Shown here in pieces: positions 55,377 through 63,953 of a stretch of 64,000 bases of DNA. This DNA is from Stutzerimonas stutzeri (GTDB taxonomy: Bacteria > Pseudomonadota > Gammaproteobacteria > Pseudomonadales > Pseudomonadaceae). Each line of letters starts with the position of its first letter. Position 1 is the stretch's first letter. The notes under the pieces are model-generated. The model saw only the letters and a list, made by a program, of their open reading frames with translations. It ran no database searches and was not told where the DNA came from. A program made the position numbers and the translations under genes. The stretch covers positions 62,001 to 126,000 of the forward strand of contig NZ_JAAMQZ010000009.1 of NCBI RefSeq assembly GCF_013522825.1, in the 5' to 3' direction.

Positions 55377-56027
55377 TCAATTGGCTGGAATGGAACCCAT
55401 CTGCTGCAGCAGCAAGGCTGCCTGGGTCCGGGTGCGAACACCGAGCTTGCGAAAGATCGCCGTCACATGCGCCTTGATGGTCGCCTCGGAGACGCTCAGT
55501 TCATAGGCGATCTGCTTGTTCAGCAAACCGTCGCAGACCATGGTCAACACTCGGAACTGCTGGGGCGTGAGACTGGCAAGGCCTTCGCTGGCCGCCTTGG
55601 CCTCGGGACTGACATGCGCTACGTCCTGAATGTTGCTGGGCCACCAGGCGTCGCCGTCAAGCACGGCTCGCACCGCTTCCTGAATAGTCTCCAGCGAACT
55701 GGATTTGGGAATGAAGCCACTGGCGCCGAACTCGCGAGAGCGGGCAACCACCGCGGCATCCTCCTGGGCGGAGATCATCACGACTGGCAACTGCGGATAT
55801 TGTCCCCTGAGCAGGACCAGCCCGGAAAACCCATAGGCGCCCGGCATATTCAGGTCCAGCAGCACCAGATCCCAGTCCGAGGTTCGGTTCAGTAATGTTT
55901 CCAGCTCGGCAATACTGGCTGCTTCGCAGAGCCGTACCTCGCTCCCCAGTCCAAGCGTCAGCGCTTGCTGGAGCGCACTACGAAACAGTGGATGATCATC
56001 GGCGATAAGGATTTCGTAAGCAGCCAT
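55377..56027 (-). CDS. erdR: Response regulator ErdR (LuxR/NarL type)
   Basis: Two-component response regulator of 216 residues. The receiver domain has Asp10-Asp11 (LIADDHPLFR), phosphoacceptor Asp58 (LVLLDLNMPG) and Lys108 (FIPKSS). The C-terminal LuxR HTH runs from SLTPQQFRVLTM through VSEATIKAHVTAIFRKLGVR. The sequence matches ErdR, which in pseudomonads works with the sensor MxtR (CrbS-like) to control acetyl-CoA synthetase and acetate use, and links to ethanol oxidation genes. ATG 56027 has AGG seven bases upstream; the 47 residues before it are not conserved. Confidence 0.9.
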   Translation of the reverse strand: MAAYEILIADDHPLFRSALQQALTLGLGSEVRLCEAASIAELETLLNRTSDWDLVLLDLNMPGAYGFSGLVLLRGQYPQLPVVMISAQEDAAVVARSREFGASGFIPKSSSLETIQEAVRAVLDGDAWWPSNIQDVAHVSPEAKAASEGLASLTPQQFRVLTMVCDGLLNKQIAYELSVSEATIKAHVTAIFRKLGVRTRTQAALLLQQMGSIPAN

Positions 56028-56270
56028 TGGCAGACCTATAGTTTTTATTGGCGCTTTCATCGGCCTGAGCCGAATCCGACAGACTGTCGTCAGGGGGAGC
56101 CCGAAATTATAGTTCGGAAATGGTATGGCGTGATGATATCGCGCCACCACCCGGAATTCGATTGGCAACCCGCATTTAAATCAGGCGGCGCAAGCATGCC
56201 GGCCTGGGAATAAGTGGTCAAGTCAATCGTTTTGAGGCAAAGTTCCCGCCTTTTCCCGACGAGTCCAGAC

Positions 56271-57197
56271 ATGCGCAACCAGGCCCTTCGCGCCGACTTT
56301 CTGATGCTGATCACTGCGATGATCTGGGGTACCGGCTTTGTTGCGCAGCGGATCGGCATGGATAACATCGGTCCGTTCCTGTTCACCGGCCTGCGCTTCG
56401 CCTTGGGCGCCATGGTTCTGCTGCCGCTGCTGCTGCGCCAGGGCCGCGGCCCCACACGGCACGAACCCTTCCTCAAACGCAGCATGCTGCTGGGTGGCTT
56501 GTGCATGGGGCTCGCACTGACGCTGGGCATCAACCTGCAACAGGTCGGCCTGCTGTTCACCAGCGTGACCAACTCCGGCTTCATTACCGGACTCTACGTC
56601 ATCGTGGTGCCCCTGCTGGGGCTGATCATCGGTCAAAGAACCGGAATGGGCACCTGGCTGGGCGCGACCCTGGCGGTCGTGGGCATGGCGTTGCTGAGTA
56701 TCAGTGATGACTTCACGGTGGCTTCCGGCGACTGGATCCAGCTGGCCGGCGCCTTCGTCTGGGGTGTCCACGTCCTGCTGGTGAGCTTTTTCGTCGGTCG
56801 ACACGACGCCATTCGTCTGGCATTCGTGCAATTCGTCACCTGCGCGGTGGTGAGCCTGGCACTGGCGGCGCTGTTCGAGGAAACCAGCCTGAACAGCATC
56901 TGGCTGGCCGCGCCGGCACTCATCTATGGCGGCATGTTCGCCGTCGGCGTCGGCTACACGCTGCAGGTCGTCGCGCAGAAACATGCGATTGCCTCCCACG
57001 CGGCCATCATTCTTTCGCTCGAAGCGGTATTCGCGGCGATCGCCGGCGCGCTGTTTCTCGATGAAAGCCTCAGCCTGCGCGGTTATTTCGGCTGCGCCCT
57101 GATGTTCATCGGCATGCTCGCCGCCCAGCTCTGGCCACGCAAGCCGGCCCCGCCACTGACGGACAGCGACGTCATGCCAGCAGCATCTAAAACCTAG
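56271..57197 (+). CDS. EamA/DMT-family transporter
   Basis: Drug/metabolite transporter superfamily permease of 308 residues with about ten helices in two EamA repeats (about residues 8-140 and 152-290). LITAMIWGTGFVAQRIGM and LRFALGAMVLLPL are typical of the first repeat. Substrate unknown. I chose ATG 56271 (MRNQALRADF); the 19 residues before it are not hydrophobic or conserved. Its last 11 bases overlap the end of the DTW-domain gene, which converges on it. Confidence 0.9.
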   Translation: MRNQALRADFLMLITAMIWGTGFVAQRIGMDNIGPFLFTGLRFALGAMVLLPLLLRQGRGPTRHEPFLKRSMLLGGLCMGLALTLGINLQQVGLLFTSVTNSGFITGLYVIVVPLLGLIIGQRTGMGTWLGATLAVVGMALLSISDDFTVASGDWIQLAGAFVWGVHVLLVSFFVGRHDAIRLAFVQFVTCAVVSLALAALFEETSLNSIWLAAPALIYGGMFAVGVGYTLQVVAQKHAIASHAAIILSLEAVFAAIAGALFLDESLSLRGYFGCALMFIGMLAAQLWPRKPAPPLTDSDVMPAASKT

Positions 57198-57897
57198 CCG
57201 CCAGCATCCGATGGGCGGCATCGTCCAGACTGGGCGCGCGCTGATGCTTGGCCGCCAGATAGTGATCGGTGAAGACGTCGAGCCAGGCGTCCAGCGCAGT
57301 CGAGGCCTGGACATCACCCGCAAGCCCCAGACACAACGCCGCCACTTCGGCGGTACACAGATGTTCGCTGCGCGTGGAGCGTCTCAGTCGATAGCGCGAC
57401 AACACCTCGGCCTGCAGACTCAGCACCGGCAGGCGGTTCAGGTATGCACTCTTGCGAAACATCTTGCGCGCCTCGGTCCAGGTCGCATCGAGCAGGATGA
57501 ACAGTGGCCGCTTGCCCGTATCGACCTGAACCGTTTCGACCACGCGCTCAGGCGCGGCATACTCGCCGGGAAAGACCACGAACGGCTGGTATTGCGGATC
57601 GGCCAGCAATTCGATCAGCGCCGGTTCGACCGCCGTGCGCTGCCAGCCGAAGGCATGGGTATCAGCGACCACGTCGGCGATCAGCCAGCCGGTGTTGCTC
57701 GGCTTCAGCGGCTCGATATCGTGCATGATCAGGCATACCACACTGTGCGCCTCCACCTGCGGTAGCCAGGCGCACAGGCAGTGGCTGTCCCGGACACGAC
57801 AACGGACGCAGCGCGGAGCACGCGAGCCTCTGGCAATGAAGGGCTTGAGGCTGCGCTCAAGGCGCGCCTCGCGCAGACGGGCTACGGCATGGGGCAT
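57187..57897 (-). CDS. DTW-domain tRNA-uridine aminocarboxypropyltransferase
   Basis: Protein of 236 residues of the TapT/YfiP/DTWD family, which uses SAM to put the acp3 group on a tRNA uridine (U47 in E. coli). The DTW motif is DATWTEARKMF near residue 137. The N-terminal cysteines CVRCRVRDSHCLCAW form the expected metal-binding cluster, with NTGWLIADV and SEHLCTAEVAALCL also conserved. Overlaps the EamA gene by 11 bases tail to tail. Confidence 0.9.
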   Translation of the reverse strand: MPHAVARLREARLERSLKPFIARGSRAPRCVRCRVRDSHCLCAWLPQVEAHSVVCLIMHDIEPLKPSNTGWLIADVVADTHAFGWQRTAVEPALIELLADPQYQPFVVFPGEYAAPERVVETVQVDTGKRPLFILLDATWTEARKMFRKSAYLNRLPVLSLQAEVLSRYRLRRSTRSEHLCTAEVAALCLGLAGDVQASTALDAWLDVFTDHYLAAKHQRAPSLDDAAHRMLAARF

Positions 57898-58003
57898 GGG
57901 TATTGAAACGACTGAGGCTGCGAGTGGGCCGGCAGTCTAGCAAAGGGCAATGAACCGCGCAGGCAGCCATCGGTCGAACGACGGCAGTCATCAGGAGATC
58001 GCC

Positions 58004-58399
58004 ATGTACCGCACGACCGCTTTATTCACACTTTGTCTCGCCCTGCCCTTCAGCCACATCGCCGCGGCGCAGGAGCAGCAGACACTGACCCAACTGCTCG
58101 AAAAGGTCGCTCACGAAAGCAGCGTCGGCACGCCCCGCGCCATCAATGAAGACCTTCTTGACGAAGGCTACACCGTCGATGGCAACGAGCTGGTCAACCA
58201 CCTGAGCGTCCGACCACGTCATGCCGCGCAGATGCGCGACAACCCCCAGCAGGTCCGTAGCCAACTGGCATCGAGCGTGTGCAATAACGACGGCCTGCGC
58301 CAGTTGATGGCCCAGGGTGCCGTGCTGCGCTTCGAGTTCAACGAATACCAGAGCAAGAAGCCGATCACCCGCGAGCGCTACCGCGCCAGCGACTGCTAG
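58004..58399 (+). CDS. Small secreted protein, QSregVF/PA3611-like
   Basis: Exported protein of 131 residues with a signal peptide (MYRTTALFTLCLALPF, cleavage near AAAQ). The mature part, with ESSVGTPRAINEDLLDEGY and CNNDGLRQLMAQGAVLRFEF, resembles P. aeruginosa PA3611, the founder of a Pfam family labelled putative quorum-sensing-regulated virulence factor. Two cysteines (in SVCNND and at the C-terminal Cys) could form a disulfide. Role unknown; the virulence label should not be taken over without evidence. ATG 58004 has AGGAG six bases upstream. Confidence 0.8.
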   Translation: MYRTTALFTLCLALPFSHIAAAQEQQTLTQLLEKVAHESSVGTPRAINEDLLDEGYTVDGNELVNHLSVRPRHAAQMRDNPQQVRSQLASSVCNNDGLRQLMAQGAVLRFEFNEYQSKKPITRERYRASDC

Positions 58400-58453
58400 A
58401 CATGAAGTGCCGGAGCAGTGCGAACTGCCCGGCCTCTCGACTGCAGCAGCCTG

Positions 58454-60859
58454 TTAGCGCAGCACGTCTGGATCACCTTTACCAGCCACGGCAGCGGCCT
58501 CGTCGGCCTTGAGCAGCGCCGTGCGCGGCATACCCAGCAGCCGTGCGCAGGCGGCCAGCACGTTCGCCCAAGAGGCACGGTTGGCGAACTGCATGCCCGC
58601 TTCGTCCAACGTCCCGCCCCGATTGCGATAACCCAGCACCGAGCTGCAACGCGCATCCGGCAAGATGGGCCAGAGATGGCCACGCAGCACCTCGGGGCGC
58701 ATGTGCGTCAGCATGACCCTAAGCGCCATCCGTTCGGGAAACAGTCGCTCGCTGACGCCATCTGCCGCCAGCGCATCGATTTCCCAGCGGTCGCGCGGTG
58801 CGCGGAAACGCCCCGGTTCCTGTAGATAAACCAGTCGATAGGCGACACCCGCCTCCTTCAGACGCAGCGCCGCCCGCTGCATTTCGCTCAGTTGGTAACT
58901 GCCGTTGGCGATCAGCAGGACGGGGCTGTCGCCGATCTGTTCATCGACGACGATCGCGCCATCCCTGGCCAACTGCTCGGCCTGATCGCGATTGAAGAAC
59001 CCCGGTCGATCCCGCTTGGGCATCACCAGGCAGGCCAGCTCACCTCGTGCCTGATAGATCGATGGCAGCAGCGCCAGGGCACTGTTGTGGTCGGCGGGAA
59101 AGAGCACCCGCACCATATCGTTCATTTCTCCCAGCAGCGCCTCGCAGAAGGTGGTGTCCTGATGGGATTGCTGATTCTTGCCATTTTCCCAGGTGTGCGA
59201 CGTCGCGATCAGCGGCCAGCCGAGCCAGCCAGCCGGGCGACCGACTTCCTTCTGCTGACGCGAGAAGATCAGGGACTGGCGCACCGCGCCGAGCATCTTC
59301 ACGCAGAACGCTTCGTAGCTGGCCACCAGGTTGAGCCCGCCCTGGTTGGCCAGGCAGGCGGAAACCACGGCCTCTTCGTTGAGTGCGGTAATGATCTGGC
59401 CATCGACCGCCTCAAGCTCGCTTTCCGGGTCGATCACACGATGCTTGAGCGCCCTGAGCACGCCACCCAGGCGGTTGCTGGCAAGCTCGTCGGGGTTGCC
59501 GACACGCGGGCGCAGCGACGGATTGGCCCGGGTCAGCGCCACGAAGAAATCATCGACCGCCGTCATGGGCGAGCAGCTGTCATCGCGATAGTTGAGTGCC
59601 GGCATCGTCGGCTCGTCGGGGTGACGTCGCGCCAGCGCATTGTCGCGCTCCAGTGGACGTCCCTGGCGGTGCTTGAGCAGCAATTCACGCGCGGCGCGCA
59701 GCTCGTCCTGCGGGACGAACAGTGGTGCGACGTGCTCGTTGAACAGATCGCGTGAAACCTCGTCCCGGGACGGATTGCCCGGCAGCGGCAGGTTGTGCGA
59801 GGCATTGCTGCCGGCGCCATAGAAACCGAAGCCCTTCACCGTCTCGGCGATACCGTAGGGAATGGGCAACGGGTAGTTGAGAATGCCCCGCTCCTTTTCC
59901 TCGACGCGCCTGGCCAGGCGCTGCTCCATCTCCCACAGCATGCAGACGAAGGCAGCCGGATCGCGACCATCGAAAAGAACCGGATCGAAGCCGCAGCCAC
60001 TCAGATGCTGGCGGAACCCTGCCAATCCCTCATCGGTGCCGAGCTGGGTGCGCTGCTCGATGCGCCGGCCATTGGCAATCATGATCGGCAGCGCCATGCC
60101 GCAATCCTCGGCCCGCCACCAGCGTGGAATCCAGTCACTGCCGCGCTGCTCTTCAGCCGCGCCGTCCGAAAGAAAGGCCACCAGCGTTTCGCCCGGCAGC
60201 GGCATGTGCGCGTACTGCAATTCGGCGAAGCCAAGATAGCCGCCTTCGGCTATTCCACCGGCGGTATGCGGATTGACGTGACTGCCCAGCGGCGCGGCAG
60301 GGCTGCCATCAGGCGCGAGGTGATAGCCGTAGAAATCCTGGAGCAGGCGATTGATGCCCGCCTCACCGCCACCATAGGCCTGTGCCTGCTCGGGATGCAG
60401 GTTGTCGGTGAGCAGGTTCAGCGCTTCGATTGCCGCCACGCAATGGCCCTGCCCCATCAGCCAGGCGCGGGTTGTTCCTGTCAGGGCATTGAGCCCCAGG
60501 TAGCCGGCATAGGCCGGGACCATGTTCAGCGAACCGCCCGTATGCCCCTCGGGGGAGGGCTTGAAATCCTCGGCTGCCAGCGGCGAGCCATCGAGTCGGA
60601 CCTGACGCGCATAAGTCATGTGCACCACCAGCCAGAGCCCCGCAGAACTCAGCCGGTCGATGGCCTGCAGCAGGCGATACACGCTGGCAAGATCCTCCTG
60701 CAAACCAGCCTGGACCAATTGGTGGGCCAGACGAAAAACCGCCGCCTGGGTTTCCAGTGAATGCTCGAACGGACCATAACCGGCTCGCCAGACGCCAAAT
60801 TCCGGTTGAAGTTCGGCGTGGCGGTCCATTTCGGCAAGACTGGGCAGTAGTTGATTCAT
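58454..60859 (-). CDS. Divergent phosphoketolase-family TPP enzyme
   Basis: Protein of 801 residues with the phosphoketolase (Xfp) layout of N-terminal, middle and C-terminal domains and clear family segments: GHTGGSLNMVPAYAGYLGL (about 106-124), MGQGH (135-139), GSHVNPHTAGGIAEGGYLG (192-210), SYEAF (514-518) and SHQD (565-568). Classical enzymes split xylulose 5-phosphate or fructose 6-phosphate to acetyl phosphate. Several hallmark motifs differ here: GDGEAETGP is SDGAAEEQR, GPGHGGP is GQGHCVA, and HNGFSHQD is GKNQQSHQD. The reaction may therefore differ; some databases, as I recall, name such proteins xylulose 5-phosphate 3-epimerase. Divergent from the MBL gene, with an FNR/Anr-like box between. 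Confidence 0.8.
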   Translation of the reverse strand: MNQLLPSLAEMDRHAELQPEFGVWRAGYGPFEHSLETQAAVFRLAHQLVQAGLQEDLASVYRLLQAIDRLSSAGLWLVVHMTYARQVRLDGSPLAAEDFKPSPEGHTGGSLNMVPAYAGYLGLNALTGTTRAWLMGQGHCVAAIEALNLLTDNLHPEQAQAYGGGEAGINRLLQDFYGYHLAPDGSPAAPLGSHVNPHTAGGIAEGGYLGFAELQYAHMPLPGETLVAFLSDGAAEEQRGSDWIPRWWRAEDCGMALPIMIANGRRIEQRTQLGTDEGLAGFRQHLSGCGFDPVLFDGRDPAAFVCMLWEMEQRLARRVEEKERGILNYPLPIPYGIAETVKGFGFYGAGSNASHNLPLPGNPSRDEVSRDLFNEHVAPLFVPQDELRAARELLLKHRQGRPLERDNALARRHPDEPTMPALNYRDDSCSPMTAVDDFFVALTRANPSLRPRVGNPDELASNRLGGVLRALKHRVIDPESELEAVDGQIITALNEEAVVSACLANQGGLNLVASYEAFCVKMLGAVRQSLIFSRQQKEVGRPAGWLGWPLIATSHTWENGKNQQSHQDTTFCEALLGEMNDMVRVLFPADHNSALALLPSIYQARGELACLVMPKRDRPGFFNRDQAEQLARDGAIVVDEQIGDSPVLLIANGSYQLSEMQRAALRLKEAGVAYRLVYLQEPGRFRAPRDRWEIDALAADGVSERLFPERMALRVMLTHMRPEVLRGHLWPILPDARCSSVLGYRNRGGTLDEAGMQFANRASWANVLAACARLLGMPRTALLKADEAAAVAGKGDPDVLR

Positions 60860-60917
60860 GAGGTCGCTCCATAACTTGGCGGTTGCGGTAGTCTAGACAG
60901 CACTCGCCCGGCTATCG

Positions 60918-60931
60918 CTGATATGTATCAA
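60918..60931. promoter_or_regulatory. FNR/Anr-type box in the shared divergent promoter
   Basis: CTGAT-ATGT-ATCAA matches the Anr/Dnr/FNR consensus TTGAT-N4-ATCAA at nine of ten positions. Its centre (60924.5) is 41.5 bases from a start site near 60883 implied by a minus-strand TAGACT (60895-60890) for the phosphoketolase-family gene. On the plus strand CATTCT (60954-60959) could be the matching -10 for the MBL gene. Confidence 0.6.
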
Positions 60932-60988
60932 GACACGAAGCCTGGGTAGCGGGCATTCTGGAGTTCATCGTATAGACAGGAACCTACC

Positions 60989-62398
60989 ATGGCTTTGCTC
61001 AGTTTCTTCGGCGCCGTTCAGCAGGTCACCGGCTCATGCTATCTGATAGAGACTCATGACGGGGTTCGCGTTCTGCTCGATTGCGGCATGCATCAGGGGC
61101 GACGCAAGGACGAAGAAGGCAACCGGGCGGCCTTCCCCTTCGATCCGAAAAGTCTGAACGCCGTGGTCCTGTCGCATGCTCACATCGACCATAGCGGCCT
61201 GCTGCCCAAGCTTGTTGCCGAGGGTTTCAAAGGTCCGATCCATGCAACCGATGCGACCTGCAAACTGCTCGAACTGATGCTGTTCGATTCGGCGCATATC
61301 CAGGAAAAGGACGCCGAGTGGGAAAACAAGTGGCGGGCACGCCTGGGCAAGCCGCCGATCAAGCCGCTCTACACCCGAATCGATACCGAGCGCATGCTCA
61401 CACAGCGCCAGGCGCAATCCTACGGCGAACCTTTCGAGGCGGCACCAGGCGTCACCGTGACCTTCCACGATGCCGGTCACATTCTCGGCTCGGCCATCGT
61501 CCAGACGGATGTTACGGACTTCGGGCGCACACGCCGCCTGGTGTTTTCCGGCGACCTGGGTAACGCCTGCTCGCCTCTGATGCACGAACCCGCGACATTG
61601 AGCGAAGCCGACGTGGTACTGATGGAGTCCACCTACGGCGACCGTGATCACCGCGACCATCAGACGACCATCGAAGAACTAGCCGACATCCTGCAGCAGG
61701 CTCACCGGGATGGCGGCAATGTGCTGATGCCCTCCTTCGCCGTCGGTCGCACGCAGGATCTGATCTACTATCTCGGCCTGCTCTATCAACAGGGTCGCCT
61801 GCCGCAACAGGCGGTATTCCTCGACAGCCCCATGGCCATCGGCGCGAACGCCATCTATTCACTGTTCCAGGAGCAACTGGACATCGCTGGTGTCCAGCCG
61901 GGCGATCCGAACGGCAATGGCAGGCAACGCATCGAAAAGTGGCTGCCAATCCTCAAGAGCACGCCCAGCGCGGAAGAGTCGATGACCATCAACCGCTTCA
62001 AGAGCGGCGTCATCATCATCGCCGGTAGCGGCATGTGTAACGGCGGGCGCATCCTGCATCACTTCAAGCACAACCTCTGGCGCAAGGAGTGCCACCTGGT
62101 CATTCCGGGCTTCCAGGCGCGTGGCACTCTGGGCAGGACCATTGTCGACGGCGCGCAGACCGTCAAGCTGCTGCATCAGCGCATCGCGGTGAATGCCCAG
62201 GTCCATACGCTCGGCGGCTTCTCCGCGCATGCCGGGCAATCCCAGTTGATCGACTGGGTCAGCCATTTCAAATCCCGCCCCGAATTGCATCTGATACACG
62301 GCGAACTGGAGAAAATGCAGGTACTGCAGAAGGCGCTGGACGAGCGACTGGACTGGCAGGCCAATATTCCCGAACCCGGTGACCGTATCGCACTCTGA
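60989..62398 (+). CDS. MBL-fold beta-CASP RNA-metabolising protein
   Basis: Metallo-beta-lactamase/beta-CASP family protein of 469 residues, related to CPSF73-like and RNase J-type nucleases. The zinc motif is SHAHIDHSGLLPKL near residue 62; other ligands lie in FHDAGHILGSA and FSGDLGN; the beta-CASP domain has MESTYGDRDHRD and PSFAVGRTQDLIYYL; the C-terminal GGFSAHAGQSQLIDW and LIHGE are conserved. Probably an endo- or exoribonuclease, substrate unknown. It is divergent from the phosphoketolase-family gene and followed by the LOG gene 128 bases later. Confidence 0.92.
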   Translation: MALLSFFGAVQQVTGSCYLIETHDGVRVLLDCGMHQGRRKDEEGNRAAFPFDPKSLNAVVLSHAHIDHSGLLPKLVAEGFKGPIHATDATCKLLELMLFDSAHIQEKDAEWENKWRARLGKPPIKPLYTRIDTERMLTQRQAQSYGEPFEAAPGVTVTFHDAGHILGSAIVQTDVTDFGRTRRLVFSGDLGNACSPLMHEPATLSEADVVLMESTYGDRDHRDHQTTIEELADILQQAHRDGGNVLMPSFAVGRTQDLIYYLGLLYQQGRLPQQAVFLDSPMAIGANAIYSLFQEQLDIAGVQPGDPNGNGRQRIEKWLPILKSTPSAEESMTINRFKSGVIIIAGSGMCNGGRILHHFKHNLWRKECHLVIPGFQARGTLGRTIVDGAQTVKLLHQRIAVNAQVHTLGGFSAHAGQSQLIDWVSHFKSRPELHLIHGELEKMQVLQKALDERLDWQANIPEPGDRIAL

Positions 62399-62526
62399 TG
62401 GGAGCGCAGATCACCTCGTCTCACCACCGGAGCGCATTCCACGCTGGTCGCAGCGCTTCTTCAGTCATCAGCAGATTGCTCAGCCACAGACCGGCTGACA
62501 CAGATATACGTCAAGGGAGCCCCTGC

Positions 62527-63618
62527 ATGCCGTTTGAAACGGACGATTATCTTTCACGCCACTTCAAGACCAGCGGCGCGGACCTGTCGAAAAAGATAGA
62601 CGAGCTGGTCGAACTGGTCATACCGGCCACCAGTCAGAACCTGCCCCTCTACCGGGAGATGCTGGTCACCGTGATCCGGATGGCGCAAGCGGACCGCAAC
62701 CGCTGGGATGCCAAGATCCTGCTGCAGACCATGCGCGAAATGGAACATGCCTTCGGCGTGCTCGACCGCTTCAAGCGACGCCGCAAGGTGACCGTCTTCG
62801 GCTCTGCACGCACCCCCATCGAACATCCGCTGTACGCGCTGGCACGGGAGCTGGGCGCAAACCTGGCGCGACACGACCTGATGGTCATCACTGGCGCTGG
62901 CGGCGGCATCATGGCCGCCGCGCATGAGGGCGCCGGCACGGACAACAGCCTGGGACTGAACATCACCCTGCCCTTCGAGCAGCATGCCAATCCGACCGTG
63001 GGCGGCACTGACCGGCTGCTGTCATTTCATTTCTTCTTCGTGCGCAAACTCTTTTTTATCAAGGAAGCCGACGCGCTGGTTCTTTGCCCCGGCGGCTTCG
63101 GCACGCTGGACGAAGCATTGGAAGTATTGACCCTGATCCAGACCGGCAAGAGTCCGTTGGTGCCTATCGTGCTGCTGGACGAACCCGGCGGTACGTTCTG
63201 GAAGGACGCCCTGAGCTTCATGCGCCACCAACTGCAGGACAATCGCTACATTCTGCCCAGCGACATGCACCTGGTACGCCTGGTCGACAATGCCGAGGAT
63301 GCTGCCAGAGAGATCGACACCTTCTACAGCAATTTCCACTCAAGCCGCTGGGTGAAAGACCGCTTCGTCATGCGCATGAACCATGTGCTGACCGATGCCG
63401 CACTCGACTTCATGAACCGGGAGTTCGCCGACCTGTACCTGCAAGGCCGCTTCGAGCAACAGGCCTGCTGCGAAATGGAACTGGATGAGCCCGAACTGCA
63501 ACGGCTGCCGCGCCTGAGCTTTGCATTCAATGGCCGCGACCACGGTCGCCTGCGCGAACTGACCGATTTCATCAATGAAGAACGCAACTGGGCGGCCCCG
63601 CTGGGCGCGCAGGATTGA
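62527..63618 (+). CDS. LOG-family (TIGR00730/PpnN-like) protein
   Basis: Protein of 363 residues with a Rossmann-type LOG domain at about residues 90-270: VFGSARTPIEHP, ITGAGGGIMAAAHEGA and the family signature CPGGFGTLDEALEVL. LOG proteins hydrolyse nucleoside 5'-monophosphates to base and ribose 5-phosphate; they are often mislabelled lysine decarboxylase. The N-terminal helical extension (about 85 residues) and C-terminal extension are as in larger members. I chose ATG 62527 (MPFETDDYLSRHF), with GGGAG upstream; the frame before it, from 62398, is not conserved. Likely co-regulated with the MBL gene. Confidence 0.88.
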   Translation: MPFETDDYLSRHFKTSGADLSKKIDELVELVIPATSQNLPLYREMLVTVIRMAQADRNRWDAKILLQTMREMEHAFGVLDRFKRRRKVTVFGSARTPIEHPLYALARELGANLARHDLMVITGAGGGIMAAAHEGAGTDNSLGLNITLPFEQHANPTVGGTDRLLSFHFFFVRKLFFIKEADALVLCPGGFGTLDEALEVLTLIQTGKSPLVPIVLLDEPGGTFWKDALSFMRHQLQDNRYILPSDMHLVRLVDNAEDAAREIDTFYSNFHSSRWVKDRFVMRMNHVLTDAALDFMNREFADLYLQGRFEQQACCEMELDEPELQRLPRLSFAFNGRDHGRLRELTDFINEERNWAAPLGAQD

Positions 63619-63639
63619 AGAAGAGAACTCCAACCCAGT

Positions 63640-63664
63640 GGAGCGGGCCATGCCCGCGAAGAGG
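63640..63664. repeat. Pseudomonas REP element
   Basis: GGAGCGGGCCATGCCCGCGA followed by AGAGG is the classical Pseudomonas REP palindrome (GCGGGC with GCCCGC), 22 bases after the LOG gene stop. Confidence 0.85.
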
Positions 63665-63681
63665 AACATGGCCTTGGCAAA

Positions 63682-63833
63682 GGCCGAACAAGTTCGGCCC
63701 TACGCGGAAGGTGCGGCCTTGCAGAGGCTCTGCCTGATCCGGCGCATCCTCATCGGCAACGACACCAATACGCCGGCCCTGCAAGGCCCGAGAGCCATTC
63801 GCCAGGCGCTCGTAGGGCCGAATTCATTCGGCC
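63682..63833. repeat. Inverted pair of GGCCGAA...TTCGGCCCTACG repeats
   Basis: 63682-63704 (GGCCGAACAAGTTCGGCCCT, then ACG) and 63811-63833 are inverted copies of each other with few differences; each is itself a hairpin (GGCCGAA/TTCGGCC). The 106 bases between show no gene. Confidence 0.8.
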
Positions 63834-63882
63834 ACGGATCAACGGATCGCCCCGTTGCGTGTCGCTGGCGCAACCCTGCTTT

Positions 63883-63953
63883 TGTGGGACTTGTCCGCGA
63901 AGCGCTTCCCGAGCATCGGAGTGGCTTCATTCGCGGCCAAGGCCGCTCCCACA
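63883..63953. repeat. Inverted pair of TGTGGGA...CCGCGAA REP-like repeats
   Basis: 63883-63903 (TGTGGGACTTGTCCGCGAAG) and the reverse complement of 63925-63953 (TGTGGGAGCGGCCTTGGCCG onward) share a common core. This is a widespread Pseudomonas REP variant. The gap 63619-64000 holds only these repeats and no convincing gene. Confidence 0.8.

Noticed and set aside
62527-63618. Lysine decarboxylase.
   Set aside because: The PGGFGTLDE motif marks LOG nucleosidases; no PLP-binding fold is present.
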